Part shown: positions 19,561 through 32,649 of the stretch, piece by piece
Numbering within the stretch: position 1 is the first letter of the stretch
How the letters are laid out: every line of letters starts with the position of its first letter
Origin: Dastarcus helophoroides
Taxonomy: Eukaryota; Arthropoda; Insecta; Coleoptera; Bothrideridae
DNA: 64,000 bases
Direction of reading: 5' to 3'
NCBI GenBank assembly: GCA_028583605.1
Contig: CM053326.1
Span: forward strand, 20,178,536 to 20,242,535
Position numbers and translations under genes: made by a program
Notes under the pieces: generated by a model
Seen by the model: the letters and a program-made list of their open reading frames with translations, nothing else
The model's database searches: none
What the model was told of the DNA's origin: nothing

Positions 19561-20640
19561 CAATAATTTTTTTCTTAGTCATTTCTTAACGGATTCGAAA
19601 AATTTGTTCAGTGATTTATTAGTTTTGATCTATATTTTAATCTCATTACATTAAACATAGTATTAACAACATCATGAAACTTCTCCATTGGAACAAGTTC
19701 TTTTGTTGAAAATTTCGAGTATTGGTTTTATGAATTTTTTTTCCCTCAACTTGAAACATCGAAGATTTCGTTTCTTTTTCAAAATTTCTTCTATTTCAAC
19801 ATTTTAAAAAAATCATTAAAAATCTCCTTTTTTTATAAATGTCAACTTTTTTTCCGAATACCACTTTAAAAAACAAGGTTCTTCTAGACTTTCGAAAATT
19901 TCGAATTTTTTGTAGAAATTTTGACAATTTTTTATTTTTTTTTATTTTTTCATATTATTTCATCCTATATTTTTTTCTCGAAATTAAGATTTTTAAGCGT
20001 TCAGTTTCTTAAAAGAAAAAACTATTAGAAGTTTTAAAAAGTTTTTCAAAAATGTCGACATATTTTCCCCAAAATGCAACCAACATTAAAATATCCGGCA
20101 TATCTCGACATCTTGACTAAATGCACGAGTATATGTCCTTCAAAAATTTGAAACTAGCAATTTTAAAAATAATTTTTCTTTTTTAGATCCATAGAAGTTT
20201 TTTCAAAATTTCTTTTAAAAATGTCGAAGCTTTTATTCGAAATTTCTGCAAATTTTTATTGGCAATTTTGACATTCTTTTGCAAATTCTGACATAAATTT
20301 TTACACATTTTGAAAATCTTTCTCAGAATATTGACACAATTTTAATTAAAATTATCGAACCTTTTCTCGAAATTTGGATTTTTAAACGTCCAGTTTCCAA
20401 ATAGAAAATTTAACATCCTTTTATAAATGTCAAAAATTTTTAATAAATGATCAGTATTAAAAAGAATTCGAAGCTCTCTACTATTTGACTAAACGTGAAA
20501 CTCCCAAAAAACTTTCTTTTTCTCGAAATTTTCCAAACGCTCAGATTAAAAAAAATAGAAGTTTTTTTCTTTTGAATGTTTGAAGATTTTTTAAAAATAT
20601 TGGAAAGTTTTTTCTCAAAATTTCTGACAATATTAATATA
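19561..20640. repeat. Decayed AAATTTCGA-type sequence
   Basis: No gene recognised. Confidence 0.45.
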
Positions 20641-20860
20641 TACGAAGTGTATGTGTGCTGTGATAACGGTACAACGAGGAAGGGGCGATTTTAGACGTCA
20701 AAATCCGTGCATACACAAAGACTGCCTGCTCTAAAATACCTCGTGCTCGGAGCACTTTTGCAACTCTGGTGGAAGCAGTATGAAAATATGACAAAATCAT
20801 GTGTCCCCAAAATACTTTTGACGACTAAAAAAAAGGAAGCCATCATTTCGGTGAGCGCAC
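20641..20860. other. GC-richer island, unassigned
   Basis: A compositional island (about 20650-20860) with no recognised gene or repeat. It interrupts the decayed AT-rich background. Confidence 0.35.
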
Positions 20861-20999
20861 TAAATATTGCTTGAGAATATTTCCATTATGGATCAACATT
20901 TTGAAGAAAAACTTAAAAAAAATTGACTTTAGTTCGAGATTTCGAATCCTTCCCTTGATATTTCGAGTCACAGATTAATGTTTTGACAAAAAATCTTCA

Positions 21000-21500
21000 A
21001 TTTCAAATTTCCCAACTTATGAACCTTAGAAACTTCGACTTTCAAATGTTCAAACTTTCCACTTTTCAAACTTTTAAATTTTTGATTTTTGAACTTTCGA
21101 TTCTTTGAATTTCAAATCCTTCAACTTTCAAAGTTACAATTCTTCGAACCATTGAGTTTCCCATTTTTAAAACTTTCCCACTATTAAATTATAAAATTTC
21201 AAAACTTCAAATTTTTGAACTTTCGATTTTCAAAACTTCGACTTTCAAACTTTCGTACAGTCGAATTTCAAATGTTTAAACTTTCCAACTCTCAAACTGT
21301 TAAATTTCTGATTTTTGAACTTTCTAATTTTCGAATTTTGAATCTCCCAACTTTCAAACTTCCAATTTTCAAAACTTTCCCACAATTAAATTTTAAAATT
21401 TCAAAACTTCAAATTTTTGAACTTTCGATTTTCAAATCTTCGACTTTCAAACTTTTGTACCATCGAATTTCAAATTTTCAAACTTTTAAACTTCCTAAAG
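21000..21500 (+). repeat. Tandem array, about 200-bp unit of AACTTTC/CAAAC words
   Basis: Units starting ACTTCGACTTTCAAA recur at about 21030, 21235 and 21434. Each continues through CTTTC.AC and GAATTTCAAATGTT-like words. A 133-codon frame crosses the array (21215-21616) but is a product of the repeat, with no domain. Confidence 0.75.
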
Positions 21501-22690
21501 AAAAAGATTTTCGAACCTATGACCTTCTAGTTTTCAAACATTCCAACAACTTTCGATTTTTCCAATTATTTTTGATAAATTCCAATTTTTTAAAAACAAT
21601 TTTTGAAAAATTTTAGCTTTCTTGGAAGTTTTGTTATTTCTGAAGATCACGGTTTATCAAATTTCTCATGTTTAAACAAAATCTCTATTTTAAATTATCC
21701 AATTTTGTTTGAAAATTTTAACTTTTTTAAAATCTTTGACTTCTTTCAAAATTTCGACCTTTTTCATAGTTTTCGCTTTTTTGAAAGTCCCTCTTTTTTT
21801 GAAAATTTTAGCTTTGACTTTTTAAACATTTTGATTATTTTTTAATTTGACTTTTTCGGAAATTTCAAAATTTTTGGAATTTATAATTTTTCGAAATTTT
21901 GAAATTCAAAATGTCTTGTTTTTTCCAAATCTCTATCTTCTGATTTAAACAAAACATTTTTAGAAGAAATTGAAGTTGTAATTTGTTTTAATTTACATGT
22001 AAATGAAATTCTCAAAATTTTCGGTTTATTTTTGAGTTTAAACCTTAAAATTTTAACTTTAATCTCAAAATTAAGACTTTTATCTCGAATATTCAAATTT
22101 TTTTATGCTTCTAACTTTAAACTCAAAACTTCCTTTAAAACTTGTAAATTATTTGGGGCTTAATCAAAAGTCGAAAAAATTTTAAGAATTTTATTTTTTC
22201 TACTTAAAATTTCGATGTTGCTTATAAAATTAAACAAAAATTGTCGAGTTCCAAAAATTCCAAGCTTCTACTCCGTAAATGTGAAAAGGACACTAAAAAT
22301 TTATAAAACTGGAATTCGATTTTTAATATGACGTATTGAGTAAAAGGTTTAAGTTCCATTTGGAATCCGAAACTGATAAAAAGATGTTACGAATTTCCTA
22401 CTTCAGAAACGTCAAATTTTAACTTTAGCATTTTCATAAAACTTTCCTGTTTGTTCAGAAATTCAAAACTTTTAAAAAATCATTTCGGCTTTATTTAATG
22501 ATGTATTTCATTTATTCTAAATAAAAGTTATCACTTTGACTTAAAATTTTGTTTTTAATCCCAAAGGCAATGACTTTTTTAGGAATTTCTAGTTAAAAAC
22601 TATTTTTTCATGTTTGAATTCAATGTTCCATAAATTTGTAGAATATCTTCTTTTCTCTTTAAGGTTCGAGTTTAAAACTATGAAATTTTT
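21501..22690. repeat. Decayed AAATTTCGA-type sequence
   Basis: No gene recognised. Confidence 0.45.
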
Positions 22691-23700
22691 AAACTCAAAA
22701 ATTCGTATTTATTAAATAAATTTTGGTTTTTTTGTTCCGAATTTTAAGTTTCTTTGAAATTTTCAGTTAACCATTGAAATATTTATTTTTTTTAAGTTTT
22801 AGGTTAGGAATTGCGTTTTTTTGATATATTGATATATTGATTGATTTTTTTGATATATATTTAATTCCGAAATTTCGAATTTTTTTCGAATCTTCGATTT
22901 TAAGTCAAAATTTTGAACAAGGATTCATTTTTAAGTTTAGAATTGAAATTCCGAAATTAATGACAAAGTTCCAATTTTAATCGGGAAATATGGACTTTAA
23001 TTATGACATTTCGAAATTTTTTTTATAATATGACTTTTGGTTTTTTGTTCCAACTAATTTTTCTTAGCTTGAATTTGAAACATTTATTTTTTTTAATTTT
23101 GGGTTTTGAGGTTATTTTTTTTTGACATTTTGGGTTTAATTCCCAAATTTTGAATTTTTTTTGAAACTTCGAATTCAAAACTGAAAAAAGTTGGTTTTGA
23201 ATTCCGACATGAAATTTTGGCGTTAGTGACAAAGTTTCGAGTTTGATCTGGAAATTATACGACTTTAATTACGAAAATTTGAGAATTTTTATTTTCTTAA
23301 AATATGAATTTTGGATTTTTTGTTTAAAATACTATTTTTTTTAAAATTTTGCAGTTTGAACTTAAAATATTTATTTTTTTCTATAATTTTAAGGTTAGGA
23401 TTTTATTTTACTGACATTTTGTATTAAATTCTAAAATTTTTATTTTTTTCTGGAAACTTTCACTTTAGGAAACAAAAAATTAAATTTCAAATTCAAAAAT
23501 GAAAGTCCGACGTTGATTGCTAAGTTTAAAATTTAGTAGGGGAATTGTCAAGCTTAATTATAACATTTTTTTTAATAATTTTGGATTTTTTTCTTAAATT
23601 CGGGTGTTTTATTCAAATTTTCCTGGTTAGACGTGAAATATTTGCTTCTTTCTTAAAATTTGAAGTTTACGATTTTCTCGAAATTTAGAGTTCAAGTTCA
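22691..23700 (+). repeat. Diverged tandem array, about 290-bp unit
   Basis: The series ATTTTGG.TTTTTTGTTC ... GAAATATTTATTTTTTTTAA ... TTAGG.TT ... TTGACATTTTG recurs at about 22720, 23030, 23310 and 23580 with heavy divergence. Non-coding. Confidence 0.65.
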
Positions 23701-24480
23701 AAAATTTTTTAAAAAAGTACTGACATTCAAATTCAGAATTAATTTTTCGCCGTTTATCACAAAATTTAATTCAATTCGCGAAATTTCGACTTTTATTATA
23801 AGATTCTGAATTTGGGCTGAAAATGCTGAATTTATTCGAGAAATTTTAACTTTAATCGTGATTTTTCGAAAAAAAAATATAAAATTTCAAGAAAAACTTT
23901 AAACTTAAAAAAATTACCGATTTTTGACTTACTTTATTCTGAGAATTTTTGAAGTGAAAATGCATTTAGTCGCTCTGAGGGATTTTTGATATGGAAAAAA
24001 CTCATAGCTCCGTAATAATATTTATATTAATTTTATGTTCGTTAAATTTTGAAAAATTGTCCGGCTTAATTATTTCAATTATACAATCTGAAAATGTTTC
24101 AAATATACAAGCAATAGTAGATGAAGCGCAAAAATAGGAAAAACCACACTTTGTAATACCGGCGCATCCACCAAAATACTTTCCCGCTCCGAATATTGGC
24201 TCTGAATGCACAATTTCTCTGAAATATTTTTACATACGAAGTAAGTTTGTCGAGAAATAAACATGCTGATTAATTAACTTCTAATAACTACACTTAAAAT
24301 CAGTATTTAAGCAGAAAATAAATAGTAACTAATTTTATAGCCTTATTTGATTTTTTTTAAGTTGAGAAACGCATTTCGCAAGCAAAGTTCTTTGCATCAA
24401 CAGAATATGCCAGCTCGCATCGCATAACCCAAAAGCTTAGTTAATTTACTAAAAAAACACAACTAAAAATTAGGTATTAT
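23701..24480. other. AT-rich spacer before promoter-like block
   Basis: Decayed repeat texture to about 23960, then ordinary unique-looking sequence. No gene recognised. Confidence 0.4.
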
Positions 24481-24509
24481 CATTATCATTGTTTTTTTTT
24501 TGGTGTGCT

Positions 24510-24753
24510 TATTTTGGGTCGACTGCGGAACCGAACAAGGCGAAACAAAGGCCTCCCTTTCCAGCGAGTGTTATGACCCCACGGGCCGAACGGCACGTGA
24601 GAGTTGATAATCAATGTAATGACGTCACCGACGATGCACCAATCGCGATTTGGATCCATTCACTGCTCCGAAACCGTGCCTGCTCAAGATTCATCTGCTT
24701 TCAGCTTGCAGTATTTCAGTTTTCAGTATCGCAAAATCCCCTTTACCAGTCGG
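24510..24753 (+). promoter_or_regulatory. Promoter-like block: E-box, CRE, CCAAT
   Basis: In order: GGCACGTGAG with CACGTG (about 24593), TGACGTCA (24620-24627), CACCAATCGCG with CCAAT (about 24638), then two TCAGT-type initiator words (about 24715 and 24723). The block is clearly GC-richer than its flanks and ends at a candidate coding exon. The spacing fits a CRE/CCAAT-driven insect promoter. This is inference from motifs; no transcript evidence is available. Confidence 0.45.
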
Positions 24754-24858
24754 ATGCAGGAAGATGCTGCGCGCTTGGGGGACCACTCACGCGACAACAT
24801 CAAGTTACTTTTGTCCGAATTATTGAGCTTTGCCTTAGATAAGTTTCCAAACTTTATG
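24754..24858 (+). CDS. Candidate first coding exon, unrecognised protein
   Basis: From the ATG at 24754 the exon reads 35 codons: MQEDAARLGDHSRDN, then IKLLLSELLSFALDKFPNFM. It ends in a strong donor, ATG|GTGAGT, at 24858/24859. Codon choice and GC content differ from the AT-rich background. The stretch after residue 15 looks like an amphipathic helix rich in Leu. The frame is open upstream to ATGs at 24619 and 24631, so a longer N-terminus is possible. 24754 was chosen because the upstream ATGs overlap the CRE/CCAAT block. I do not recognise the protein. The next exon is not certain. The exon ends in phase 0, and the candidate exon at 50831 also starts in phase 0, but 26 kb of transposon-rich DNA separates them. 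Confidence 0.42.
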
Positions 24859-27544
24859 GTGAGTACTTTGCTTACTTACATTTTTCTGAGGTGTTACTTG
24901 ATGTTAGACTGTTTAATTTTGTAAATAAATACTTATGAATACCAAGAAAATTATGTTTATTAATTTTATTTAACATTTCTACGACACAGTTTCCGACCAA
25001 TAAGTGTCCACCATGAAGAATACCAAGAAAATTGTTGATTTTAGATCCTTTGCTAGTTGAAACATGTTATTAAGTATACTGTGCATATTCCGCTATGTTT
25101 GTGTTGTTTCAAATTAAATTCCATGTTATATTTTTGATTTTAAAGACATTTTTGCTATTAATCTTGGGAATATGTAGTTCAAAAAATATCAGTATCGTAA
25201 GTTTAGATAAATATTTAAATTTGTTAAATTTGCAAATTTTTTGATAACACATCTTCCGCAAGTAAAATATGAATATCAATGATAAGGCTGCTGTGGGATT
25301 TCTAAGAAAATGTTTTTTCTTAATTTCGATATTTAAGGTCGAAATTCTAACATTAATCTCGAAATTTTCAGTTTAAAAGATGTAAAAGTTGAGATTTTTG
25401 GAAAGTTACTTTCATTCTCTTTTAGTAATTTGTATTTTTTTCTGGTATGTTTACTTTTTAATTTTTTTAAGGTTTAAATTTTTGGCTTTAAACTCAAACT
25501 TTTGTCGGTATAAGGTCAAAATTACTATCTATGTTAAAGTAGAAATTTCGAGTTTAACGTACAAATTTTGAAAAAAAAATGAAACCTGAAAAAATATGCT
25601 AGATTGCAACCTTTTCTTTCATAACTATTAGTTGATCTTTAAGTGTATAGTGTGCCTCGTTGAATTGTAACAAAAATAACTTGAAAAAAATATGAGCTGA
25701 AAAAAAATGAGCTAAAAAAAAAATCAGTAGGCCCAATCGAATGAAAAAGTAACCTTAATTATACCCACAATTTTTTATAATTCCGGAGTTCTGAAATTTT
25801 GCTTTTCAAATTTGAAATCTTAATTTCAAATTTACTATTTTATTTTTTGAAATTTTCACGTCAAAATTACATTTTTAGTTCTGTTTTCACAATGTTGGAA
25901 GTTATTCTCGAATTTAAAGCATAAGATTGCGGACGAAATTTTGAGAAAAAAGTTAAAATTTCGCGTAAAAATTAGAACTTCTAGAATTGTCAAGAAGAGT
26001 TTCAAAATAAATCTGGAAATGTTAAATGATATTATCAACTGTTTTTAAAATTTTAACTTTTGCTCGAAAAAATTCGATTTTATCTTTAAATCAAAAATTT
26101 GGAGGATCTCAAAAATTTTGAGAGGATAAGTATTTTTTTTTGTTATTAATATTTCCTGCAAATTATATTTCGCCAAAGTATAAGTTTAAAATTCAAAATA
26201 TTTTGCTTGTAATTTCGTCGTTAAACTTGAACTTGAAATAAATCTATCTTCCCGGACATTTTTTTGAAAATTTCAAATTTTAATTTATATTTTTTTAATA
26301 TGACGTAGAAGTAGCACTTTTGACTTTAAACGCAAAATTCTGAGGCCGTCCCTGAATTTTGAGTAATGGAGGCGAAACTTCGATATAAAGAGTTTCTAAG
26401 TTTCCTATTCTTAAAATCAAATTTTTTAGCTCGTAAGTCCAACTTTAATCCCGAAATTTCAAATTTAAAGGAATTTTCGTTTTTTGAGGTATTTTGCCAT
26501 TTTTTTTTGTTGAGAAATTTCTATTTTTCTACACGTAGTTCCACTTTAGAGCACTCAAAATCAAAGTTTGTAATATTTCACTTTCCTTTCTTAAAATTTC
26601 AATTTTTTATAGAATTTTCAGATAAAAGTTAACAGAGAGATAAAATGCAATTTATTAACTAGAATCACCCATTTTAAATATTTTCTTTGGTAAATTGTAC
26701 TGTTTTATTAGCAAAAAATATAGATATCTTGCTATTTAAACTAAAATGTTATTTATAACTTTAAACATTGTTTAAAAATTTCCAGTTTTTTTACTCAGTT
26801 TTGTTGCTCGAAATTTAAAGATTCAAGTTCGAATTTTTTATATTTCTTTTTCGAAGTTTCGATTTCAACTTTTTTTTACTTTAAACATAAACGTTTAAAT
26901 TTGTTCCTAAACCTAAATACAGGGTTAAAATCTTAAAGTGAAAAACAAAATTTTGAAATTAAAGTAGGTTTTGAGAAAAAATTCGAAATTTCGAAATGAA
27001 ATGCATTTTTGAGAATATTTTTGGTTACATATTTTGATCCTGGACTTTTTTTTATTATCATACTGTTTTGAACTTTTCAAAAAGCCAGAAACTTCAAACT
27101 AAAATGAAAAAAAATTGTACTTACCTGAAATTACTTTAATTAAATTTTGAGTTTTCAGTTGAAAATAACAACTTTAAACATCAAATTTTAAATTTGTACT
27201 AAAGATTTTACTTTTTTTTAGAAGGAGGTGCTGTTTTTTCTGCTAATTTTGATTTTTGCATAAAATTCGATAAGTCGTAAGTTTGAGTAAAAAAAAGGGA
27301 GTCTTAGAGACTGCCGACAGTAGTGAAAACTGAAAACAAGATAATATGTAGTGTAGTTCGAATCCACACTAGTAAACAAGTCAGAATATTGGAAATATTT
27401 AAAAATATATTTTGTCAAACTGACCTAACTTTTTATACTATGGTTAGTGGATGCTTGCAGCGGCGTGGAAACGAATTTATTAACAATGAAATAACTTTAA
27501 TATGCTCTAATGTTAACAGTATGATATACTTTTATTATTAGGGC
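24859..27544. other. AT-rich, decayed AAATTTCGA-type DNA
   Basis: If the exon above is real, this is the beginning of its intron. TTTTGAAATT/AAATTTCGA texture is dense from 25290 to 27250. No further exon was recognised. Confidence 0.45.
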
Positions 27545-27645
27545 ATATCGGTAAGGCATTATGGTCACGCGCAAATTTGCCCGCTATCCAGAATCGCTCA
27601 ACGCGCCTAATGAAGTTTTCACTTCAGTAGCAGAAGTTTCAAGTT
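27545..27645 (+). repeat. Dispersed repeat (ATCGCTCAACGCACCTAA family), copy 2
   Basis: GGTCACGCGCAAATTTGCCC and ATCGCTCAACGCGCCTAATG followed by AAGTTTTCACTTCA match the blocks at 10620-10715 and 40655-40755. Confidence 0.65.
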
Positions 27646-28366
27646 TAATTGAAAACTTTTAGAAAAAAAAATCGTAATTTTGTCACACCGTTTACAATTC
27701 CTAAGGTTTTTGTAGAAAATGTCAAATTTAACGTCCAAATTTCTATTTTATTTCTAGAAATTTAAATTTTTTTAATTGTAATTGCTTTTTTCGAAATTTT
27801 GGTTGTCAATATTTTACTTTATACTCAACCTTTTGATGACATTCATGAATTTTCAAGTATATTGTTAACAGGTGTTTGGTTAAATTCGAAATATTGGGAT
27901 TAAATTTGAAATGTGTATAAAAAATCAAAATTTGGAAATGGGATTCGTTTCTAAAATAATTCCGAATGTCTAGTGTTTTTCTCTAAGTTTCGATTTTAAT
28001 CCCAAAAATAGTTTTAAACTAAAAATTTCAATTTTTCTATTCTTTTTATCTTTTTTATTATTATATTTTGGAGGGGGGTCGAGGACGAACTTTGCTCTTT
28101 TTACAAAAAATTATTCATCTTGGGAATCAAAAAAAAGCCTAAAATAAAACAGAGACCCAAAATTTATGAAAAAATCGTATGGATTGTGATTTTTTTAATT
28201 CAAAATTTTGATATTATTCCCAAATTTTTAGTATTAATGACCAATATGCTCTTGGTTAAATTGATAATTTTGATATTAAAGTGGTCATTTCGAACAAAAT
28301 ATATCTTATAGGTAATTGTGTTTGGATACTTACCCCCATCATGAAACTGTATTTATTTTTTTCCAT
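27646..28366. other. AT-rich spacer
   Basis: Decayed repeat texture. No gene recognised. Confidence 0.4.
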
Positions 28367-28370
28367 CACC

Positions 28371-28560
28371 CCCAGTTTTCTTGTGACAAGGTAAAATTTA
28401 TTTTTGGAAATGTAGTATTTCCAAATACTGTTCGTTTTTATTTAGGTCCATATATTATTTAAAAACTCCCAGTTTTCTTGTGACAAGGTAAAATTTATTT
28501 TTGGAAATGTAGTTTCTCCAAATAGTGTTCGTTTTTATTTAGTTCCATATATTATTTACA
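28371..28560 (+). repeat. Tandem duplication, 96-bp unit
   Basis: CCCAGTTTTCTTGTGACAAG starts both copies (28371 and 28467). They are nearly identical through TATATTATTTA, so the duplication is recent relative to its surroundings. Confidence 0.93.
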
Positions 28561-29993
28561 TCTCAAAAAATTTTATCACAAACAAAACATAATATCATGA
28601 TCATATTAATTCTTCATTTGAAGTATTTTTATCATTAAAACTTGGGTACTTTTTATGTGAGGGATAGAGAAAAATTACAATTGGGAAAAAGTTTGTCCTA
28701 CACGTAGATCTTTAATTTGTAAATACGAGTAGATAACTGTAAAGCATTTACACTTGTAAAGCTCTGTGGCATATTTCTACCTCCACTTCATATCAAATTA
28801 GGCTTACTAAACATTTTCTAGTGGGGATGGGTCTCAATGAAAATGGATTTTTATATTTCAAAGAGAAATTCTCCAGAATGAGTGAAGTAGAAGTAGGAGT
28901 AGAACCTTAAATTAAGAAAATTAATTAAAGACTCGTTTAAAGAAAAATTAAATGTTTTGAAAAAATCAGCATGAAGATACTTCAAGAATTTGATTGGAAA
29001 TTTTTTTGTGTACCATAAGAGTGACATCTGTAGATATTTGGTTAAAAAACTTTTATTGGAGTATAAAACTTTGGAATGCAATATGGGGATCAAGATTCAT
29101 TTGTTAGACACATATCTTGACTTTATTTCTACGAATTAGGAGGCTCTGGGGGCTCCAAATGATAGGAACTGATAAAAGTTTCATCCGGACATTCCAATGA
29201 TGGAAAAACTTTATCAGAGCAAATTAAACTCAATGGTGTTGACTGACTGACTACTACTGCATGATCAAGAGGGATCAATTAAAAGCTAAATAATTTAGAA
29301 AAACAAAGATTATAAGTTCCTAATGTACATTTTGTATGTTATATTTTTGCAGATCCATCCTTTTTCAAACATTTAAAAAAAAAACAAATGTCGTGACTGA
29401 TGAAAATTTCAAAACTGCTTATTTTAAAAAACAACAACTAACTCTATTAAAATCACAAAAGAAGTTCATGTGACATGAGAAAACTTCAGTTTTGTTGACC
29501 AGTGTAATTAATCTTAAATTCAAGCTTAACGTCCCAATGTTTTCGAAATTAATTCCAAAAAAACGAGATGAAGTTCAAAATGTAGAGTAAATATTTTGGG
29601 AATCTAACCATATTTCTTTTCCCAGGAGCTAGTTTTCTTTTAGACTGTATTGTTGAAGTTACATGTTGAAATTTTGCAATTTCCTAACCAATTTTTTTCC
29701 AAACTTTTGAAATCTCATCTTTTTTTGACTATGTCAAGTTTAAACTTGGTCTTTTTATTCTGTTTTTAATTTCAGTAGTCCAAATTTTGAAATAAATGTT
29801 AGGATTTAAAAAAAAGGTACGAATGGGTTCAAAATAATAACTTTAAGATTTGAGTCGAAGGTTCAAAAGAAGAACTAGATAAAAATAAAAATTTTCAGAA
29901 AATTACAAAACTCATTCATGCATTTTTTATAAATTTAGATTTTTCTTAAAATCTCAGCTTATGTGGGATTAATTAAAATTTGAAATTACTTTT
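28561..29993. other. AT-rich spacer
   Basis: No gene or repeat that I can support. Confidence 0.4.
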
Positions 29994-30940
29994 TTAGGGT
30001 TCCGTACTTTAAAAGGAAAAAACGAAACCTTTATAATCTCACTCTCGCGTATGTCACAAAAAAGTTTTCCTCGACAACTATATAACGTAGAAATTTAAAA
30101 TTTTGTACAACGTTGATTCTTGATGACCCACGCAAATACCGCCAGCCAGCGATTAGAAATAGAAAATATTTTATAACAAAATGGGGGGTTAATTTGGTCT
30201 CCAAAAAACCAAGTTTAAGTTAATTTATTGTGTGAGGTATTATTTGAAAGAGCTATCTCTTAGCATCTTAAAATATTTTCATTTATAATTTTAGGTCCAA
30301 TCATCTTAGAGATACATCTTAAAATGGGTCAGAAATGACCGCCCCTCCTTGCTTGCCTAGGTTTTTAGATATAAAATTTAAATTTAAGTGTTTGAGTGTT
30401 AGTAGATATTGGGCCATAAATTATCGAACATTTGTAGGGTTCTGCAATATCATAATACTTGTTGAGAAAAAAAAAATATGGAAAAATAGGTGCTTGCATT
30501 TCAAGCTGTTTGGTAGTAGTAAAAGTTTTTCAAATAAAATACTTCATTTGCCGGGTATAGAATGCGGGTCAAACTTACATTATTTTATTTAGATGAGTAT
30601 TTTCGGAGTTAGCACTAGTTTATTAAATTGCACGCAACGCAGTCATTGCAGTTGGAATCGAACATTTTAGCACGATCTGAGGCGATCTCACAATCTGCAT
30701 TAACATCGACTTATTGCAAATTGCGAATGAATCCTTTTTAACTGAGATATTATTTATCAGTTCCATAAATCGTTGGATTGATTGTAGATAAAAGTGTGTA
30801 TATCTGAAAATAGACAATTTTTTTTATTTTTGAATTATAACACAAGAAAATTTGGATAAAATTTCAAATTCATACGTGAGTAGAAATGATTTAATTTGGT
30901 CTATTGACTGTTCACCATAGTAATTGGTAAGGAACCCTAA
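29994..30940. mobile_element. TTAGGGTTCCGTA-type repeat element
   Basis: The left end is TTAGGGTTCCGTACTTTAAA and the right end is GGTAAGGAACCCTAA, giving an imperfect inverted repeat. The right end is followed by CACGAGCCCGACTCGCTCTT. Both signatures are ones I know from a very common non-coding repeat of moths and other arthropods, from memory rather than a search. The interior has no transposase. Confidence 0.7.
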
Positions 30941-30959
30941 TTGCACGAGCCCGACTCGC

Positions 30960-31557
30960 TCTTGGCTCAATTTTTTAACATTAAAATTGAAATTTCGCGA
31001 CTAAAACAGAAATTTAAAGACACAACTTTAAAATTTTTAAAATAAATTCGAATCTTCAACTTTCATTCAAAATTTTGAGAAAAAAATAAAAATTTTGGGT
31101 TTCAAATTTAGAGGTCGGTCAATGGCTTGGGAAAAAAATCAATGTTTCAAAAAAAAATTATAATTTTTAGAATTGTTTCTGATTTTTTCAGATGTTGACT
31201 GTTTTGTTTTAAAGTGCGAATTTTATGTTGCTATTTTTAAATTTAGTTTCTAAAAACAAAATGTCGAGAATAACGTCGAAATTTTGAGGCACAAATGTCA
31301 AGAAAAAACTTTAAAATTTTCTTTCCAAAAGTCAAAATCCTAAAACTTCAAACATATCAACTTTTTTTGAGGATAACGAGCATAAAGTTTCCAATTTGCA
31401 ACTCTAAAATCGCGTATTTCGGTAGAAAATTCTAGGAATTAAAAGTCTAAGAAAATTTTTAAAATTTTATGAAGAAAAATTGTTCTCGAAATTTTAAGTT
31501 TAAAGATCCGATTTGACATTTAAAGTCAAAATTTCTTAATTAACGACAAAATCAAGG
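30960..31557. repeat. Decayed AAATTTCGA-type sequence
   Basis: No gene recognised. Confidence 0.45.
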
Positions 31558-32395
31558 GATTAAAATGGAAAAAAAACTACAAAAAGATTCTGGAGGTTTT
31601 GGGTTGTTGAAATTCAGAAATGATGTCGAAATTTCGAACACAAACTTCGAAATGTCAAGATAAAATTCTTTTCTAATAGTTCGACTCAAATATTATGATT
31701 CCCAAATTAAAGCCAAAATTCAGAGTTTAAAATCTAAATGTATAAAGTGGGAAAAATTTCATATTCAAAAAAAAAGTATTTTCTCGACTTTAGTTCCGAA
31801 ATTTGAAGTTTGAACTAGAAATGTCATTATTTTACTGAGGCTAATAGGGAAAATATTTAGAGATTTCCATTTGCCTCTTTTTGACGATGTTAAATTTACA
31901 ATTTGCATATTTTTTTATTTTTCAATTCAGTGCAAATTTTCGCAAATAGAGTTGAAAGTTTGAGAAAAAAGGGATTAAAATGGAAAAAAAAAACTACAAA
32001 AAGATTCTGGAGGTTTTGGGTTGTTGAAATTCATAAATGGTGTCGAAATTTCGAACACAAACTTCGAAATGTCAAGATAAAATTCTTATCCCACAGTTCG
32101 ACTCAAATATCCTGATTCCCAAATTGAAGCCAAAATTTAGAGTTTAAAATCTAAATGTATAAAGTGGGAAAAATTTCATATTCAAAAAAAAAGTATTTTC
32201 TCGACTTTAGTTCCGCAACTTGAAGTTTGAACTAGAAATTTCGTTATTTTAGTGAGACTGAAAGGAAAAATATTTAGAGACTTCCATTTGGCTCTTTTTG
32301 ACGATGTCTCATTTAAACTTTGCATATTTTTTTTATTTTTCAATTCAGTGCAAATTTTCGCAAATAGAGTTGAAAGTTTAAGAAAAAAAAAAAGA
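31558..32395 (+). repeat. Tandem duplication, about 415-bp unit
   Basis: AGATTCTGGAGGTTTTGGGT and the following 400 bp (including AGTGGGAAAAATTTCATATT and TTCAGTGCAAATTTTCGCAA) occur at 31561-31975 and again from 31976. The copies are well over 90 percent alike by eye. The unit is made of the decayed AAATTTCGA-type background, so it shows how this background is amplified. Confidence 0.93.
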
Positions 32396-32649
32396 AATCT
32401 CGAGTATGAAATCCTAATTTTAAATTTAGGCCGAATGTTTAGGAAACAAGAAAAAATTTCGTAAAAAATTTCGAAAAGCCATTCTTGAATTTTTCATAAA
32501 TTGTTTTTTTTTAATCTCAGCTTATTTAGAATTTCATATTGGAATTTGGATTTATTTTTTTAACATTTGAATTGCTATTTTGTAATTTAAAGACATAGTT
32601 TTAAAATTTGAAAATAAATTCGAATATGCAAAAGAAAAAAAGGCGAATT

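Noticed and set aside
21215..21845. Frames of 133 and 80 codons with repeated FKLSNF-like words
   Set aside because: They follow the period of an AT-rich tandem repeat, have no domain, and overlap similar frames elsewhere in the same repeat.
29994..30940. Telomere-like sequence (TTAGGG)
   Set aside because: A single TTAGGG at the element terminus, not a tandem array; it belongs to the TTAGGGTTCCGTA repeat.
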